The notes below the pieces were generated by a model that worked only from the letters and a program-made list of their open reading frames with translations, was not told where the DNA came from and made no database searches. A DNA stretch of 64,000 nucleotides from Polytrichum commune (taxonomy: Eukaryota > Streptophyta > Polytrichopsida > Polytrichales > Polytrichaceae), in NCBI GenBank assembly GCA_950295325.1, contig OX485806.1, positions 808,001-872,000 on the forward strand, read 5' to 3'. The position numbers and the translations under genes are program-made. Below, one piece after another: positions 47,300 through 57,975 of this stretch (the first letter of the stretch is position 1; every line of letters begins with the position of its first letter).

Positions 47300-47600
47300 T
47301 CCTCATCAATGCCTACGCTTCTTTTTATTGGAATGTCTAGCCTTAGTTTCTTCAAAGTGCTTCACCAATTCATTGGTGTTGACCATGTCTCTTGCCGCCA
47401 CCCAAGCGGTTTCTTTCTCATGGTATCCTCACCATTTCACCAAGTATTCCTTTGTACATTTTCTTTCCTTTTCACTTGGGCTTCCTACACTTGAGGATGC
47501 CCTCTTACCTCATGTTCCAAATGACGTCCACAAGGTCGGGAGGTGGCCTAATCACTTGCTTGTGATCGGGCCACAAGGTGTCGTCCTAAAATGACTTTCG
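47300..47600 (-). pseudogene. Chromodomain at the integrase C-terminus (broken)
   Basis: On the minus strand, TLWPDHKQVIRPPPDLVD is followed, after a stop, by EGILKCRKPK, another stop, and in a shifted frame KEYLVKW, a stop, GYHEKETAWVAARDMVN and TNELVKHFEE, then a basic tail (NKKKRRH). The pattern EgIL...YLVKW.GY...TW......N matches a chromodomain, the module by which chromoviruses bind modified histones. Three in-frame stops and one frameshift make it inactive. Confidence 0.75.
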
Positions 47601-47735
47601 TAATGAGACATGAAATGTCGGATGCACTTTGATCTCCGGCGGTAATTCCAACTTATATATGTCCTTGACCACTTGTTCCACAATGGGAAACGGAGCTCCA
47701 ATTTTGGACATGAACTTTGGAGTGAGGCCTTCCGG

Positions 47736-48723
47736 CTAAGTGAAGTTGTTCACATTCAACAACGCCTTTTGGCCCACCTCATTCTCCACTTCGCGTCTTC
47801 CGGCATTGACTTGCACTCCGTAGCACCTTCGGGCTTTCTCCACCAACAACTTGGTCATCTCCAAGACTTGTTCACGCTTCTTGGCCAAGTCCTCACCATC
47901 TTGGTTGAACTCTAGTGTTGAATGTGCCCCCTCGAGAGCTAGGTTAATAGGTTGGAGCGCATCCACTCCATAAGCCACCACCAAAGACCACCCCTTGGTA
48001 GCCAAGTGCGTGGCTACATTGCAATTACACTCCGCTCGACCCACATAGTCCGCCCAATCTCCTTGGTCCGCCCCCACCAAGTTCCTCAAGTATTGCTTCA
48101 AGACTCCATTCACACGCTCCGATTTCCCATTCATTTGGGAATGCAAGGTCGTGCTAAACCTTAGTTTCATTCCGACCTCCTTAGAGAAATGCATTGAAAA
48201 TGCACTTGTGAACTTTGGATCTTGATCCCACACAATCACTCTTGGCAACCCGTGGTGCCTCAACCATCCTTTGAGAAAAGACTATGCGGTCTCCAACACG
48301 GTGGCGGTTCCCACAATCGGCACCATGTGTGCCCACTTGGCAAACCGCTCTACCATCAACAAGATGGCATCATACCCATGTGACTCCGGCAAACTTGTGA
48401 TCAAGTCCATGCACATACCATGCCATGGCGCCAACGGGATAGGCAACGGTTACAAGAAGCCGCCTTGCTTTTGGTAAGAGGCTCGGTTCACTTGGCACTT
48501 TGATTCAAGCCTTCACAAAGTGGGTTATATCTTCCTTTATGCACCGCCAATGGTACCTCTTTGACACCATTCTATGGCGGCTTTTTCTTTCTCCTCTATG
48601 GCCGGCAATAGGACTATAATATTCCTCCTTCAAAACCGATAGCCTCAACTTGCCTTGTGGCACATATACCCGACTTTGTTTGCACTTGAACAATCCGTCC
48701 ACCAACTTAACCTCTTTGAGCAC
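47736..48723 (-). pseudogene. Integrase domain of the 7.3-kb retrotransposon (broken)
   Basis: The zinc module side reads QGKLRLSVLKEEYYSPIAGH and WRCIKEDITHFVKA (48723-48505). The core side reads LPRVIVWDQDPKFTSAFSMH (Asp in the WDQDP context), then LRFSTTLHSQMNGKSERVNG with the catalytic Glu, RNLVGADQGDWADYVGRAEC, and REQVLEMTKLLVEKARR (48263-47736). The part of the core carrying the first catalytic Asp is not open in the same frame. The order and blocks are those of gypsy integrases. The following segment leads to the chromodomain. Confidence 0.8.
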
Positions 48724-49119
48724 CTTGCTCTTGCGAAGCTCACCTAAAAGCTTTTGTGCTTTGGGGTAGTTAATTTACCCCTACCGTATCTTGCATCACA
48801 AGTTTCCTTTGCCGGCACACATTAGCCACAAGGTTTGGATGGTTCTCATTGCTTGGAACTCTTCCGGTCTACTTCGCGCATCCGGCACCACATTTCCACG
48901 GTCCGGTTTGTGGATCAAATCCACCTTCATAAGCGCCAAACTATCATGCCTCCGCAATGACTTGGCGTTCACTTACGCTTGTATGTCAAAATACTTTTAG
49001 GACACATTGTCCATGTAGACCTTTGCTTTGTGCGACCCCACATAATGTCGCCACATCTTCAAGCAATGCACTATGGCAAAGAAGTTCTTTGTCATGAGTT
49101 GGTTGTCTTCTTTGACAAC

Positions 49120-50010
49120 CATCGAGCTTTATGCTCCCATATGCAATGGCCATCCATCTTACACATAATCCACCATTGGCAAAGGCACTCACCCCCGTAT
49201 GCACCTCGAAAGGTTTGTCAAGCTCCGCGAACTTGAGCACGGGCGGCGAAGAAAACTTGGTGTTAAGCTCCCCAAAGACTCGTGACAAACATCATCCCAC
49301 TCTTGGGATAGCCATTTCTTCCACAAGTCGCACAAGGTGGGACAACCATCGAGCTTCATGCTCTCATATGCCATGGCCATCCATCTTACCTCAACATCCG
49401 CCAATGGTAAAGTCACTCGCCCCCGTATGCACCTCAAAAGGTTTGTCAAAGTCCGCGAACTTGAGCATGGGCGGCGAAGAGAACTTGCTCTTAAGCTTCT
49501 CAAAGACTTGGTGGCAAGGCTCATCCCACTCTTGGGATAGCCATTTCTTTCACAAGTCGCACAAGGTTTGACAACCTTTAAGCTTAATGCTCCCATATGC
49601 AATGGGCATCCATCTTGGATCAACATCCGCCAATGGTAAAGTTACTCGCCCCCGTATGCACCTCAAAAGGTTTGTCAAATTTCGCAAACTTGAGCACGGG
49701 CGGTGAAGAAAACTTGGTCTTAAGCTCCTTAAAGACTTGGTGGCAAAGCTCATCCCACTTTTGGGATAGCCATTTCTTGCATAAGTTGGACAAGGTCGGA
49801 CAACCATCGAGATTCATGCTCTTATATGCAATGGCCATCCATTTTGCCTCAACATCCACCAATGCTAAAGTCACTCGCCCCCGTATGCACCTCAAAAGGT
49901 TTGTCAAAGTCCGCGAACTTAAGCACGGGCGGCGAAGAGAACTTGTTTTTGAGCCCTCCAAAGGCTTGGTGACAAAGCTCATCCCACTCTTGGGATAGCC
50001 ATTTTCCTCA
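49120..50010 (-). repeat. 228-bp tandem repeat, four copies, within the RT/RNase H junction
   Basis: A block around ATGCAATGGCCATCCATCTT starts near 49131, 49360, 49588 and 49817, so the period is 228-229 bp, equal to 76 codons. Each unit encodes on the minus strand TKFSSPPVLKFA-FDKPFEVHTG, the start of gypsy RNase H, plus the preceding NGYPK-G linker. The units differ at several percent of positions. An intact element has this segment once. The extra copies would insert about 230 residues and are incompatible with a normal enzyme. Confidence 0.85.
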
Positions 50011-50620
50011 ATAAGTTGAATAAGGTCCTAGCAACCTTAGAAAACTCTCGAATGAAGTTGTGGTACTAATTGGCTAGGCCAACAAATGACCTAAGCCCTT
50101 TTGAATCAAGGGCCAATTCTCCTTTTGGATTGCCTTGACATTCTTCATGTTCGTCCACCAACTTCCTTTGTCACCACATACCTCAAGAACTCAATCTCTC
50201 GTTGAGCAAAGTTATTTTTCACTCCTTGGCGGTAATTTTTTTTTTGGGCAACACATTGGTGAATACATCCTTGTATCTCACCAACATCACACCAATGTTG
50301 TTTGGGGGAGGCCCATCTTTCCTAGCCTCCCCATACATTCCTTGGAGTTGCTCCAATTGAACCACGACCATTATGTTTTTTTTTTTTTTTTTTTTTTTTC
50401 ATTCGGTCCATTAAGACCAAATTCAACTTAGGTCCTCCTACCATAGGAGTCATTGTTAATTTGAACTTCAATTCTTTGCCATTATGACACATCATAATGC
50501 ACGGCAAGCACACCGGCTTGCACCTCACATCTATCATGTGAGTTTCAAAGAAGGCGGCCTTCACAATGACATGCATTTTATCTATTTCACTTGGTGTGAA
50601 ATTTTGACAAAAATCCAATG
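50010..50620 (-). pseudogene. Protease-RT spacer and RT tail with the RT catalytic core deleted
   Basis: On the minus strand the spacer reads KELKFKLTMTPMVGGPKLNL then VLMDRM, a Lys run from the T24 tract (50376-50399), QLEQLQGMYGEARKDGPPPN, YKDVFTNVLPKK, and then at once VKNNFAQREIEFLRYVVTK, followed by LRSFVGLANYYHNFIREFSK. In gypsy RTs roughly 200 residues, including the LDL and YxDD boxes, lie between the first LPKK-type block and the FAQREIEFL block. They are absent here. The flanking blocks are normal, so this is an internal deletion. The element cannot make a working RT. Confidence 0.75.
50376..50399. repeat. T24 homopolymer tract
   Basis: An uninterrupted run of 24 T on the plus strand, inside the protease-RT spacer of the retrotransposon. 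On the coding strand it gives eight lysines. Confidence 0.95.
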
Positions 50621-51831
50621 TCCCACATCAAAAGGTTACATGCATCGCCGCCTCCTTTGCTTCATGCGGTTCGCCCTTTGCAAACCGTACTTTGGTGGGC
50701 TTGCCGGCTCTACCCGTCCGCGAGCCCCAACCCCCTTGTGAGCTTTCGGCTCATGAAAGAGTCCGTTGCCTCTTTGACAACTCATGAGACATATCTCCCA
50801 TTCATTTGAGCCTCAAGGTATACATGACTTGGCCTTGGCTTAAGGCTACTAGCCTTGGCCACAAAGCCACCATCTAATTCTCCCTCCACCGCAACAATAT
50901 GTTTTGGCTCGGTCCGCAAAGCCAACTTTTAACATTTCGTCCGTGGGCCGAGTTGGTTTAGTGCCACAAAAGCAATTTCCAATAATTTGTCCACAAAACA
51001 AACATGTTTTCCCTTGATAGCACAAAACCACCTTCCCACACTCCGTATGCGGCACGAACATGAATTGCCTTGGTAGGACAAACCCACCTTCCAACATTCC
51101 GTCCGCGGCATGAGTATGATTTGCCTTGGAAGCATAAAGCCACCTTTCAACATTCTGTTAGCGGCACCAACATATTTTGCCTAAGTAAAATGAACCAAAC
51201 AATTTGCACTCATTTCTTTGGGACCAACTTTGGCTAAAGCCACTTGTGGTGATGCGCCGCCAAACTTTTCTTCGGGACCATCGGATTCAATGATCTTGCA
51301 AACTTGATGATCCCCACCATGTCCTCAAGAAGCCTTGGGGACTTAAACAAGGCATCCACCACCCGCTTTTAAAACCCCACCTAAAACGATGCATTTCTTA
51401 GAAAGCTCGTCCGTTTTAGGTGTATCCTTCATTTGTGCGTTTGAATAGCGCACATAGGCCTTAAGAGGCCCCGGGTGCCTCATTAGCACCAAGTTCATTT
51501 CAACATCCGAACCTTCGAAGCATTTCGAATTGAAATTTCAATCCAACATTAACACCCTCCAAGGTTTTGGGTGCATTCGGTATTCTAGGCCCCAAATACT
51601 ATTTGAGGTTTGCGGGAGCCCTTTCAAAGGACACCTCCATTTTCCTCACCGAATCCACCCTCATGCCCACCATTACCATTAAAATCAATGGTATGGTCAA
51701 ACTCCATTTGCACATGATCCTTGTTCCAATTTGAGCCTCACAACCTTTTGGAAACCCCGGGCTCACCATCATAACCCGCATTTTTGATACCCATGTTTCC
51801 CTCAAAGTGCGAGCTCAAAACTTGGAACCCT
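50620..51831 (-). pseudogene. Decayed gag/protease region of the 7.3-kb retrotransposon, with ~60-bp repeats
   Basis: No clean capsid or protease motif is visible. Between about 50890 and 51180 a unit of roughly 60 bp recurs four or five times: CACCTTCCAACATTCCGT is seen near 51087, with variants near 51028, 51147 and 50931. On the minus strand the units give Cys-rich pieces such as ECGKVVLCYQGKTCLFCG, which may be remnants of repeated zinc-knuckle-like segments. Assignment as gag rests on position between the primer-binding site and the RT spacer. Confidence 0.4.
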
Positions 51832-51843
51832 GCTCTGATACCA
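51832..51843 (-). promoter_or_regulatory. Primer-binding site, initiator tRNA-Met
   Basis: On the minus strand TGGTATCAGAGC lies two bases inside the 5' LTR. It is complementary to the 3' end of plant initiator tRNA-Met, the usual primer of chromoviruses. Confidence 0.92.
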
Positions 51844-51845
51844 AG

Positions 51846-52822
51846 TGTCGCAACCCTTGCTAGCCCCCCCCCTTGACCATCTTGCCAATTTTCAATTCTA
51901 GCAAAGGTTACGAGTGGCTAACCCTTCGCATACCGCCATGCTAATGGTTAGCTCCTCTAACCCCGGACCAATAGTTCATAGGAGGGAACCAACCCTCCTA
52001 CTTTGCTTTCGGAACTCACCCCTTAATCGGTAACCCATTTCCCCAATGTGGACTTCCATCCATGGAAGTCCACTCCTATGTTGATCATCGCGTTGCCGGA
52101 GCAACACTACAACAACCCGAACCATACTAGGCAACTATGGCCTCACAATAGGCCAAAGCCCATGGAGGCCTTGCCGTTCGGCCTCGGGTGGGTGAGGCCA
52201 CGCCACCTCACCCATATAAGCCTCTAGGACTTCACGCGGGGCCCCTACCCCACCGTCAACCAACCTCTTGTCTCTCTACCAAGAGTTGGGGCCAAGTGGA
52301 CATTTTCCTTTAGCTGCTGGGCCTAGAACCCCCCAGCAGCTTCAGACCATCATAACTTCCTGGTATGATGTCTGATCATAACAACCAACCACGCCATCCT
52401 CATCTACGCTTCACGTAGATGCCGATGGACTCCTCACTTGCTCCATTCGAGCAAGTCTTGAGGAAGTTATGCCTGTTTGAACCTTGGCAGTCCCGGGAAT
52501 CCCTCCCAGGCACTGCTGTACCAGGGCGCTGTCCCGGGACAGCGCCCCACTCAAATGGCCATAACTCCTAGCTCACACCTCCGATTGAGGTGATCTTGAG
52601 CATTCTAGAATCACCACGCCATGAGCTACGCATAGCTCATGGCCTTACCCTCATGCCTCCTAGTCTCCGTGGGTGGGAGGCGTTCCCAACGCCCGGGGCC
52701 CTCACCCACACTAGGATCACTTGGGCCCTCTCACCAATGGCGCCACAAGTCCCGGGTGTCACTCCGGGGTCCCCCTTGTGCCCATGGTGTTTCGGGCACT
52801 CCTCATGGAGAGGTGCGCGACA
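51846..52822 (-). repeat. 5' LTR of the 7.3-kb retrotransposon
   Basis: 977 bp, the pair of 45518-46494. Next to it are the primer-binding site (inner side) and the GAGCG duplication (outer side, 52823-52827). Confidence 0.95.
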
Positions 52823-52827
52823 GAGCG

Positions 52828-54340
52828 AGAGAAGGCGGCGAGGACTATGTTATGCTATGTCCATCTCAAGCAGAACGGAAATTTTAATTTGTGCAAACAC
52901 AAGAAGAATTGGACCATTGGTGGCAACAAAAACATACAAGGCGAACAACATACATTGGGACACGGATGCAAACATATGGGCGCCAAAAATAATAATTTTA
53001 TTTTTACAAATCTCTATGTACAATTTGATTGGGGGGGGGGGGGGGGACCGCGGTGAACGAGGGCATTCACACTATCCTAATTCTACATCTACAAAATTGG
53101 TTGCGCGCCGCCAAGGTCGAGCGTAGTCGAGTGCAGGTGTGTGAGCCCAAAAGGGTGCCCACATTTAGTCTTAGACCCTTGAAACGTTAGTTGATGCACT
53201 TTGAAGTAGCATGTTACTTCACAAAAATATAAAAAGAGTGAAATGTTAGTTTTAGAAGTACCATGTTGTAAGAGGCTAGGATGTGAGTTGTTATTGTGTT
53301 TTTACCTTCGGAAGGATTTGAGTGAATGAGGATAGGTAAGGAGAACTTGGATTGAGTAGTTAGTGAGTAGGCTAGTACAAATGGATGGAGACAACCAAAG
53401 TGACTCAAGAGGCAAGTGCATTCGAATTGGGATGAATGGAGGATCACATGGAGCGCACAAGTGGACCACCTCATCATGGCCACTTAATGGGGAAGGCCCA
53501 AGGAAGAATGCAAGGTGGAGGATAAGCAAATTCTCAAAGCACCAATCAAATCATGAGTTAAGCATCGTGGTTTGAATTAAGTGGTGAGCGACGATTTGGG
53601 AAAGTAAGGGGAGAAAGTTATGGCGGCGGAAAGCGAAGGAGGCTAAGTTTGGGTTGAAGCATCCCAAGTTTGGTAAAGTGTGGTAGGTAGAAAGCCAAGG
53701 CTAGTTAAATGTTCGAATTAGGATCCTTGTTGATCATTTGAGGGAGGAAGGCTTAGAAGATAGGATTGGCGCCTACTAAGTAGGAGGAAATCTCAAGGGC
53801 TTATCGTGAGCCTTGAGGGTGCTCACCCCCTCAAGCTTACTATATAATCCCTCATTCTTCCCTCACTCATCCTCTCTTTCCTTTGTGCTCCAAGGCACCC
53901 CACGAGTTATAAGTGTGGGTGTGGGAAGCCATATTGGAGCACATGTGTGTGCTTAGTTTTTAGTTTGAGAGCCAAGGCTTGTTAGCCTTGAAGAGGGCTT
54001 GACCTCTTGGTAGAATTAGTGTTGACGTGAAGGATTTTAAAGTTAATTCATGATTCCAATTTGTGGTACTTTAAGTTCGTGTTTTGAATACACGTGGTTG
54101 CAAGTTCCATGTTTAAGAGTTGAGCACTTGATGTTGTGATGAGTGCAAAAATATACTTGTGTGGATTAGTTAGTCTTAGTGAAGTTAGGAAATTCTCTCT
54201 CCCCCTCTCCTCTCTAGGATTTTAGGATTTTAGGATTAGAGAAGAATTGTGTGATTAGAAAGGGGTTGTTAGTAGAATTAGGGAAATTAGGTAGGAAAAT
54301 TAGTTAAGGGCTTGAATAATTAGTGAGGTAGTTGGGAATT
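52828..54340. other. Stretch upstream of the FCP1-like exon, no gene recognised
   Basis: The first ~30 bases continue the FCP1-like reading frame on the minus strand up to a TAG, which may mark a splice acceptor region. A G16 run lies at 53031-53046. A TATA-like CTATATAA near 53839 (plus) precedes a CT-rich stretch, but no gene follows it, so it is not called as a promoter. Confidence 0.4.
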
Positions 54341-54354
54341 ACAACTACAAAGTT

Positions 54355-54610
54355 GTGGGTTCATGAAGGAGCTGGGTTTATGAAGGAGTTGGGTTTGTTT
54401 AGTTAGAAAGTAAAGAGCTGGGTTTATGAAGGACCTGGGTTTGTTTAGTTAGAAGCTAAGGAGCTGGGTTCATGAAGGAGCTGGGTTTATGAAGGAGCTG
54501 GGTTTGTTTAGTTAGAAGCTAAGGAGCTGGGTTTATGAAGGAGCTAGGTTTATGAAGGAGCTAGGTTTATGTAATTAGAAAGTAAAGAGATGGGTTCATG
54601 AAGGAGCTTA
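54355..54610. repeat. Minisatellite with a GAGCTGGGTTTATGAAG-type unit
   Basis: Short units of about 15-17 bp (GGAGCTGGGTTTATGAA) alternate with a longer unit that includes TTTGTTTAGTTAGAAGCTAA. At least eight short units are present, some with CTGGG changed to CTAGG near the right end. Confidence 0.85.
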
Positions 54611-55102
54611 GTAGATAGCCTACCTAATTAGCTCATAGACAAGTAGTTAGTTACATTATGCTAGTTAGTGTTATGTGTGGCTTTCACAAGTAAATGTATT
54701 TGAGATTGACTATAGAGAATAGTGTTTTTTTTAACACTTGCATCATCTCTTTAAAAATAAACCACGTGCACAACTTAATGGAGAATGTGGAGCACTCTCG
54801 CGATGGCAAGACAAAGGAAGCAAAGACCAAAGTTAAATCCAAGACCACTTGAAGGGTGAACCTTGCACTGTGGACTCATCCAAGTCCAAATCCAATACCG
54901 CGGAGGAATGTGAGCCCAAACCCACTACTCGGACTACGGACGCTTAAGGGTGGGGGGTTTGGCCTCACAAGGTGAGACGAAGGGGATCGCGGGGGGCACG
55001 TTGGGGGAGGGGGAGCAAGTGCAGAGCATGGGAGGGCAGGGGGTGTGCATTTCCTCCTAGCAAGGGGGACACGACCACGCCAACAAGACAATGACCCAGG
55101 AA

Positions 55103-55124
55103 GTTTGGGTCGGTCGACCCAAAC
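55103..55124. repeat. 22-bp palindrome of the GTTTGGGTCGA family, downstream flank copy
   Basis: GTTTGGGTCGG followed by TCGACCCAAAC, differing from a perfect palindrome at one central base. It is the leftmost copy of the family found throughout the ParB-like gene. Confidence 0.9.
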
Positions 55125-55687
55125 TGGGGAGGGCTCAGTGTATTACCTCGCCCTGGTCATGTCTCGACGATGTGGAAGCCTCCACCGTCCCCGCTGCCCC
55201 GCCTCTCTCGCCACCGCCTTCTCCGACGACATCAGGAACCTTCTCCTGCAAACGATCGGCATCAGGCCCTTGTCCTAAACCAATCTCCAATTTTCGTATT
55301 TTACCTTGCTTATATGAGGATAATAAGGTCTATTAGGACAAAATTAATGGTACTAGGAAATAGAGCAGTCTAACCCCGCCTTGTGCGGTAAAACGACTCT
55401 AAATAAGTACTATGACCGGTCCGTCAAATAGGATGGGCGGACCATGTAATCATGGTCCAAACCCTTGGTCCGGACCAAGTGACGGACGCGCCAAGATTAC
55501 CCAACGGCCCGGAAGTGGCGGTTACAACGGGCCTTATGGCGGTTGGGGGAAAAGAGAGCCGTTGGTGAAAATGTTAGTAAAACCGTTGGTGGGAACCGCC
55601 GGAAAACGGTTGGTAACCGTTTTCCGTTAAACCGAACGGTAACAGGGGAAGGAAGGAGTAGGAAGTCCGAATAGGACAAAGGAGAGG

Positions 55688-56247
55688 AAACCCGGATTAG
55701 ATCCGGTTGCAAGCCTAGGGATCCTTTTTGAGTGTAGTGGGAAGGAAACCTCACTATTCCGGATGTTTGGGTAACGTCCGGGTGGGATAGCCGCTGGTAG
55801 GACTGGGTAAAATCCGGAAGGGATCCGGATTTACGCCATCCGATCTTTTGAGAGGTCTCACCGCCCTCGGACGGAACAATCCGGAAAGTGGTACGGATCG
55901 CCCAGTTATCTCAGATTTAGTAGAGCCCCAGGCAGTTGTATACCGGATCCGTCCGCCGGAAGGGGAGACCCGGATCAGATCACTAGTCATTACCTTTCGG
56001 AACCTTTCCGGGTGTAGTGGGAGGGAAACCTCATTTTCCCGGCTGGTCGGGAAACGTCTAGGTGGGATAGCCGCTGGGAGGATTGGGTGAAGTCCGGGAG
56101 GGATCCGGATTCATGCCATCCGAGCTTCTGAAGAGGTCCCACCGCCTTTAGACGGACCAATCCGGAAAATGGTACGGATCGCCTAGTTAGCCCGGATTCA
56201 GTAGAGCCAAAGGTAGTACTAGCCGGATGAGATCCGGAGAAGTACAG
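55688..56247. repeat. 280-bp tandem duplication, rich in TCCGGA/ATCCGG words
   Basis: Two units offset by exactly 280 bp, aligned for example at GTGTAGTGGGA (55733 and 56013), GGGATAGCCGCTGG and GGTACGGATCGCC. Divergence is roughly one base in six or seven. The whole region from about 55640 to 56800 is unusually dense in TCCGG words. Open frames here in several frames have no domain. It is possibly part of an LTR or a decayed satellite. Confidence 0.8.
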
Positions 56248-56737
56248 GAGTAAGTTAGGATTCCGGATGAGGGGATACAGATCCGGAGGAAGGGGGAAGG
56301 AGACACCATCGATCCGGATATCCGAGTAGCGTAGAGACAAGATATTCCGGAACGTGGTACGGATCACTCTTTCACTCTGTTGAGTTTACCCCCCTTCGTG
56401 GAATCCGGCACCCTCCTGTCGTTGTAGTCCTAGGAGGTAATCCGGACTCCCTGTGTGACCTGCCAATCCGGACCTGATCAATCCGGCTTGGTTGTGAGGG
56501 AAGATCCGGACCCCCTGCTAGAGAAGGACGTCTTCACCGGAAAATACCCATCATTAAGGGAGGATAGAACGTAGTACAAAGATATTTTAGGGAGGAAACA
56601 ATCCGTCTGGGACTTAGGAGTCAAATCCGGAAGAGGAAGTTCCGGATACAGGAGGACTTCAAAAAGGCCGGAAACTAGGATTTCCGGAAAATATAAAAGA
56701 AGAGGGGAAACAAACAGTTCCGGAAAGTCTCTACCTC

Positions 56738-57901
56738 CTACACTTCACAGAATCCCTGGACGATACTAAGGTCACCCGGAAATATCCGGATTTGGCACAA
56801 AAACCCGCCAATCCGGAACTTTTGGTGTTTGTGGGTTCCCACAGGAGGGCCCAAAGGGGAGGAAGCTCCAGAGACGCGCCAGATGTTGGGGTCGTCCACT
56901 TGCTGGACCGGCGCGTACGGAACTTGGTGGGGCCGCATCAAGTGCTGGAAGCTGAAAGACGATTGCGGCATAGGCTGCTGAGGGATGCTCTGCGCAGGGA
57001 AGCCGGGGGGCAAGTGCGGGAAGGAGCTGGAGGGAGCCACCACCAAACCTTGCGCCCACATTCCTTGTATCACTTGTGATATCAATTCGGCGTGGGACGG
57101 AGGTTGGGCCATCGCCCTCTGTCGCTCCTGCTCCAACAGGAGAGCCCTCAGCTCTGCTACCTTGTTCCGCACCGAGGGTTCTTCAGCGGCAGCCTTCTGC
57201 AGACGGACGCGTTGCTCCTCGTCCCTCCGCATCTTCTCGTTCGCCTCATCCACCGTGAGGACTTCGGGTTTCACCCTGACCATGCCAGCGAACGCTGTCG
57301 GGGAGGGGGGATCCGATCTGAGCCGTTTGGCGAGCTCAATATCATCGTCGTCCTCGTTGCTTATGGCAATGGTCTCCTCCACGGAGTAGTCGCCATACAG
57401 CTTCTTCCCCTTCATCTTCCTCCTCTCCCTGAACGTGGCGGTCGCGTCCCTGGAGTACATGTCCCGTGCATCGTCCACCGTCAGGACGGGCACGAGCTTA
57501 CTCTGCGGGGTTGCCGCCCGCATCGCCTTCTTCCGTTGAGGGGCTTCGGATTGTTGCGTGAAGCCCGTTGCCCCTTCCTCGACGTCGCCTTCCTTCTCCG
57601 CCTCATCGTGTTCCTCTTCTTCCTCCTCCTCCTCAACCTTGCCACCTTCTGTGCGGGATGGATTGCCCGGATGCAATCCGACCAGAGGTTCGGGTACTTG
57701 GGTCGTGGCCCTCATGGCCATTTCCTCTGGGTTGATGCACCTCACCCTATCAAGAGGGTTTTCGCCCCCCTGAACAACCTCGTCGACGTAGCTACCCGGG
57801 ATCCAATCGAGGATGTCCATTTTCTTCGCCAGCGATTTCTGCACCCTGTAAAATGGCAGATCGCCATCCTCTATGTAGGAGTATATATTCAGCCCCGACA
57901 T
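56738..57901 (-). CDS. ParB-like/methyltransferase-like gene, third recognised exon: acidic and coiled, Pro/Gln-rich tail
   Basis: This exon starts right after a TGTAG acceptor (57903-57902) and is in phase with the preceding exon. Its first residues, MSGLNIYSYIEDGDLPFYRV, follow on from the glycine-rich motif of the previous exon. They occupy the place where methyltransferases have a beta strand ending in an acidic residue that binds the cofactor ribose. Next come an acidic run (VEEEEEEEEHDEAEKEGD), two copies of a VLTVD-(D/E)A segment about 90 residues apart, a charged coiled-coil-like region (KMRRDEEQRVRLQKAAAEE), and a Pro/Gln-rich tail. The annotated end (56738) is simply the stop of the frame. 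The last ~50 residues may be intron or element sequence, because the minus strand there reads CCCCAACA then TCTGGCGCG, like an LTR end plus primer site. Confidence 0.6.
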   Translation of the reverse strand: MSGLNIYSYIEDGDLPFYRVQKSLAKKMDILDWIPGSYVDEVVQGGENPLDRVRCINPEEMAMRATTQVPEPLVGLHPGNPSRTEGGKVEEEEEEEEHDEAEKEGDVEEGATGFTQQSEAPQRKKAMRAATPQSKLVPVLTVDDARDMYSRDATATFRERRKMKGKKLYGDYSVEETIAISNEDDDDIELAKRLRSDPPSPTAFAGMVRVKPEVLTVDEANEKMRRDEEQRVRLQKAAAEEPSVRNKVAELRALLLEQERQRAMAQPPSHAELISQVIQGMWAQGLVVAPSSSFPHLPPGFPAQSIPQQPMPQSSFSFQHLMRPHQVPYAPVQQVDDPNIWRVSGASSPLGPPVGTHKHQKFRIGGFLCQIRIFPGDLSIVQGFCEV

Positions 57902-57975
57902 CTACACAATCCAAGTTATAGGGAAATTAGAATTTGTCGAGGCAATCACATAAACAAGACTAAGTACAATGTGTA

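Larger units (their letters stand above)
45518..52822 (-). mobile_element. Non-autonomous chromovirus-type Ty3/gypsy LTR retrotransposon, recent insertion
   Basis: A complete element of 7,305 bp on the minus strand. Two 977-bp LTRs (TGTCGC...GCGACA) bound it, with 5-bp duplications GAGCG on each side (45513-45517 and 52823-52827). A primer-binding site for initiator tRNA-Met and a purine tract sit at the inner LTR edges. Internal fragments, in minus-strand order, are a decayed gag/protease region, a protease-RT spacer, an RT lacking its catalytic core, a tandemly repeated RT/RNase H segment, integrase, and a chromodomain. Coding parts are full of stops. I compared the LTRs by eye and noticed no difference, so insertion is recent although the proteins are dead. 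It must rely on proteins of related elements. Confidence 0.92.

Noticed and set aside
53830-53850. Promoter TATA box
   Set aside because: CTATATAA followed by a CT-rich stretch looks promoter-like, but no gene or element start could be linked to it.
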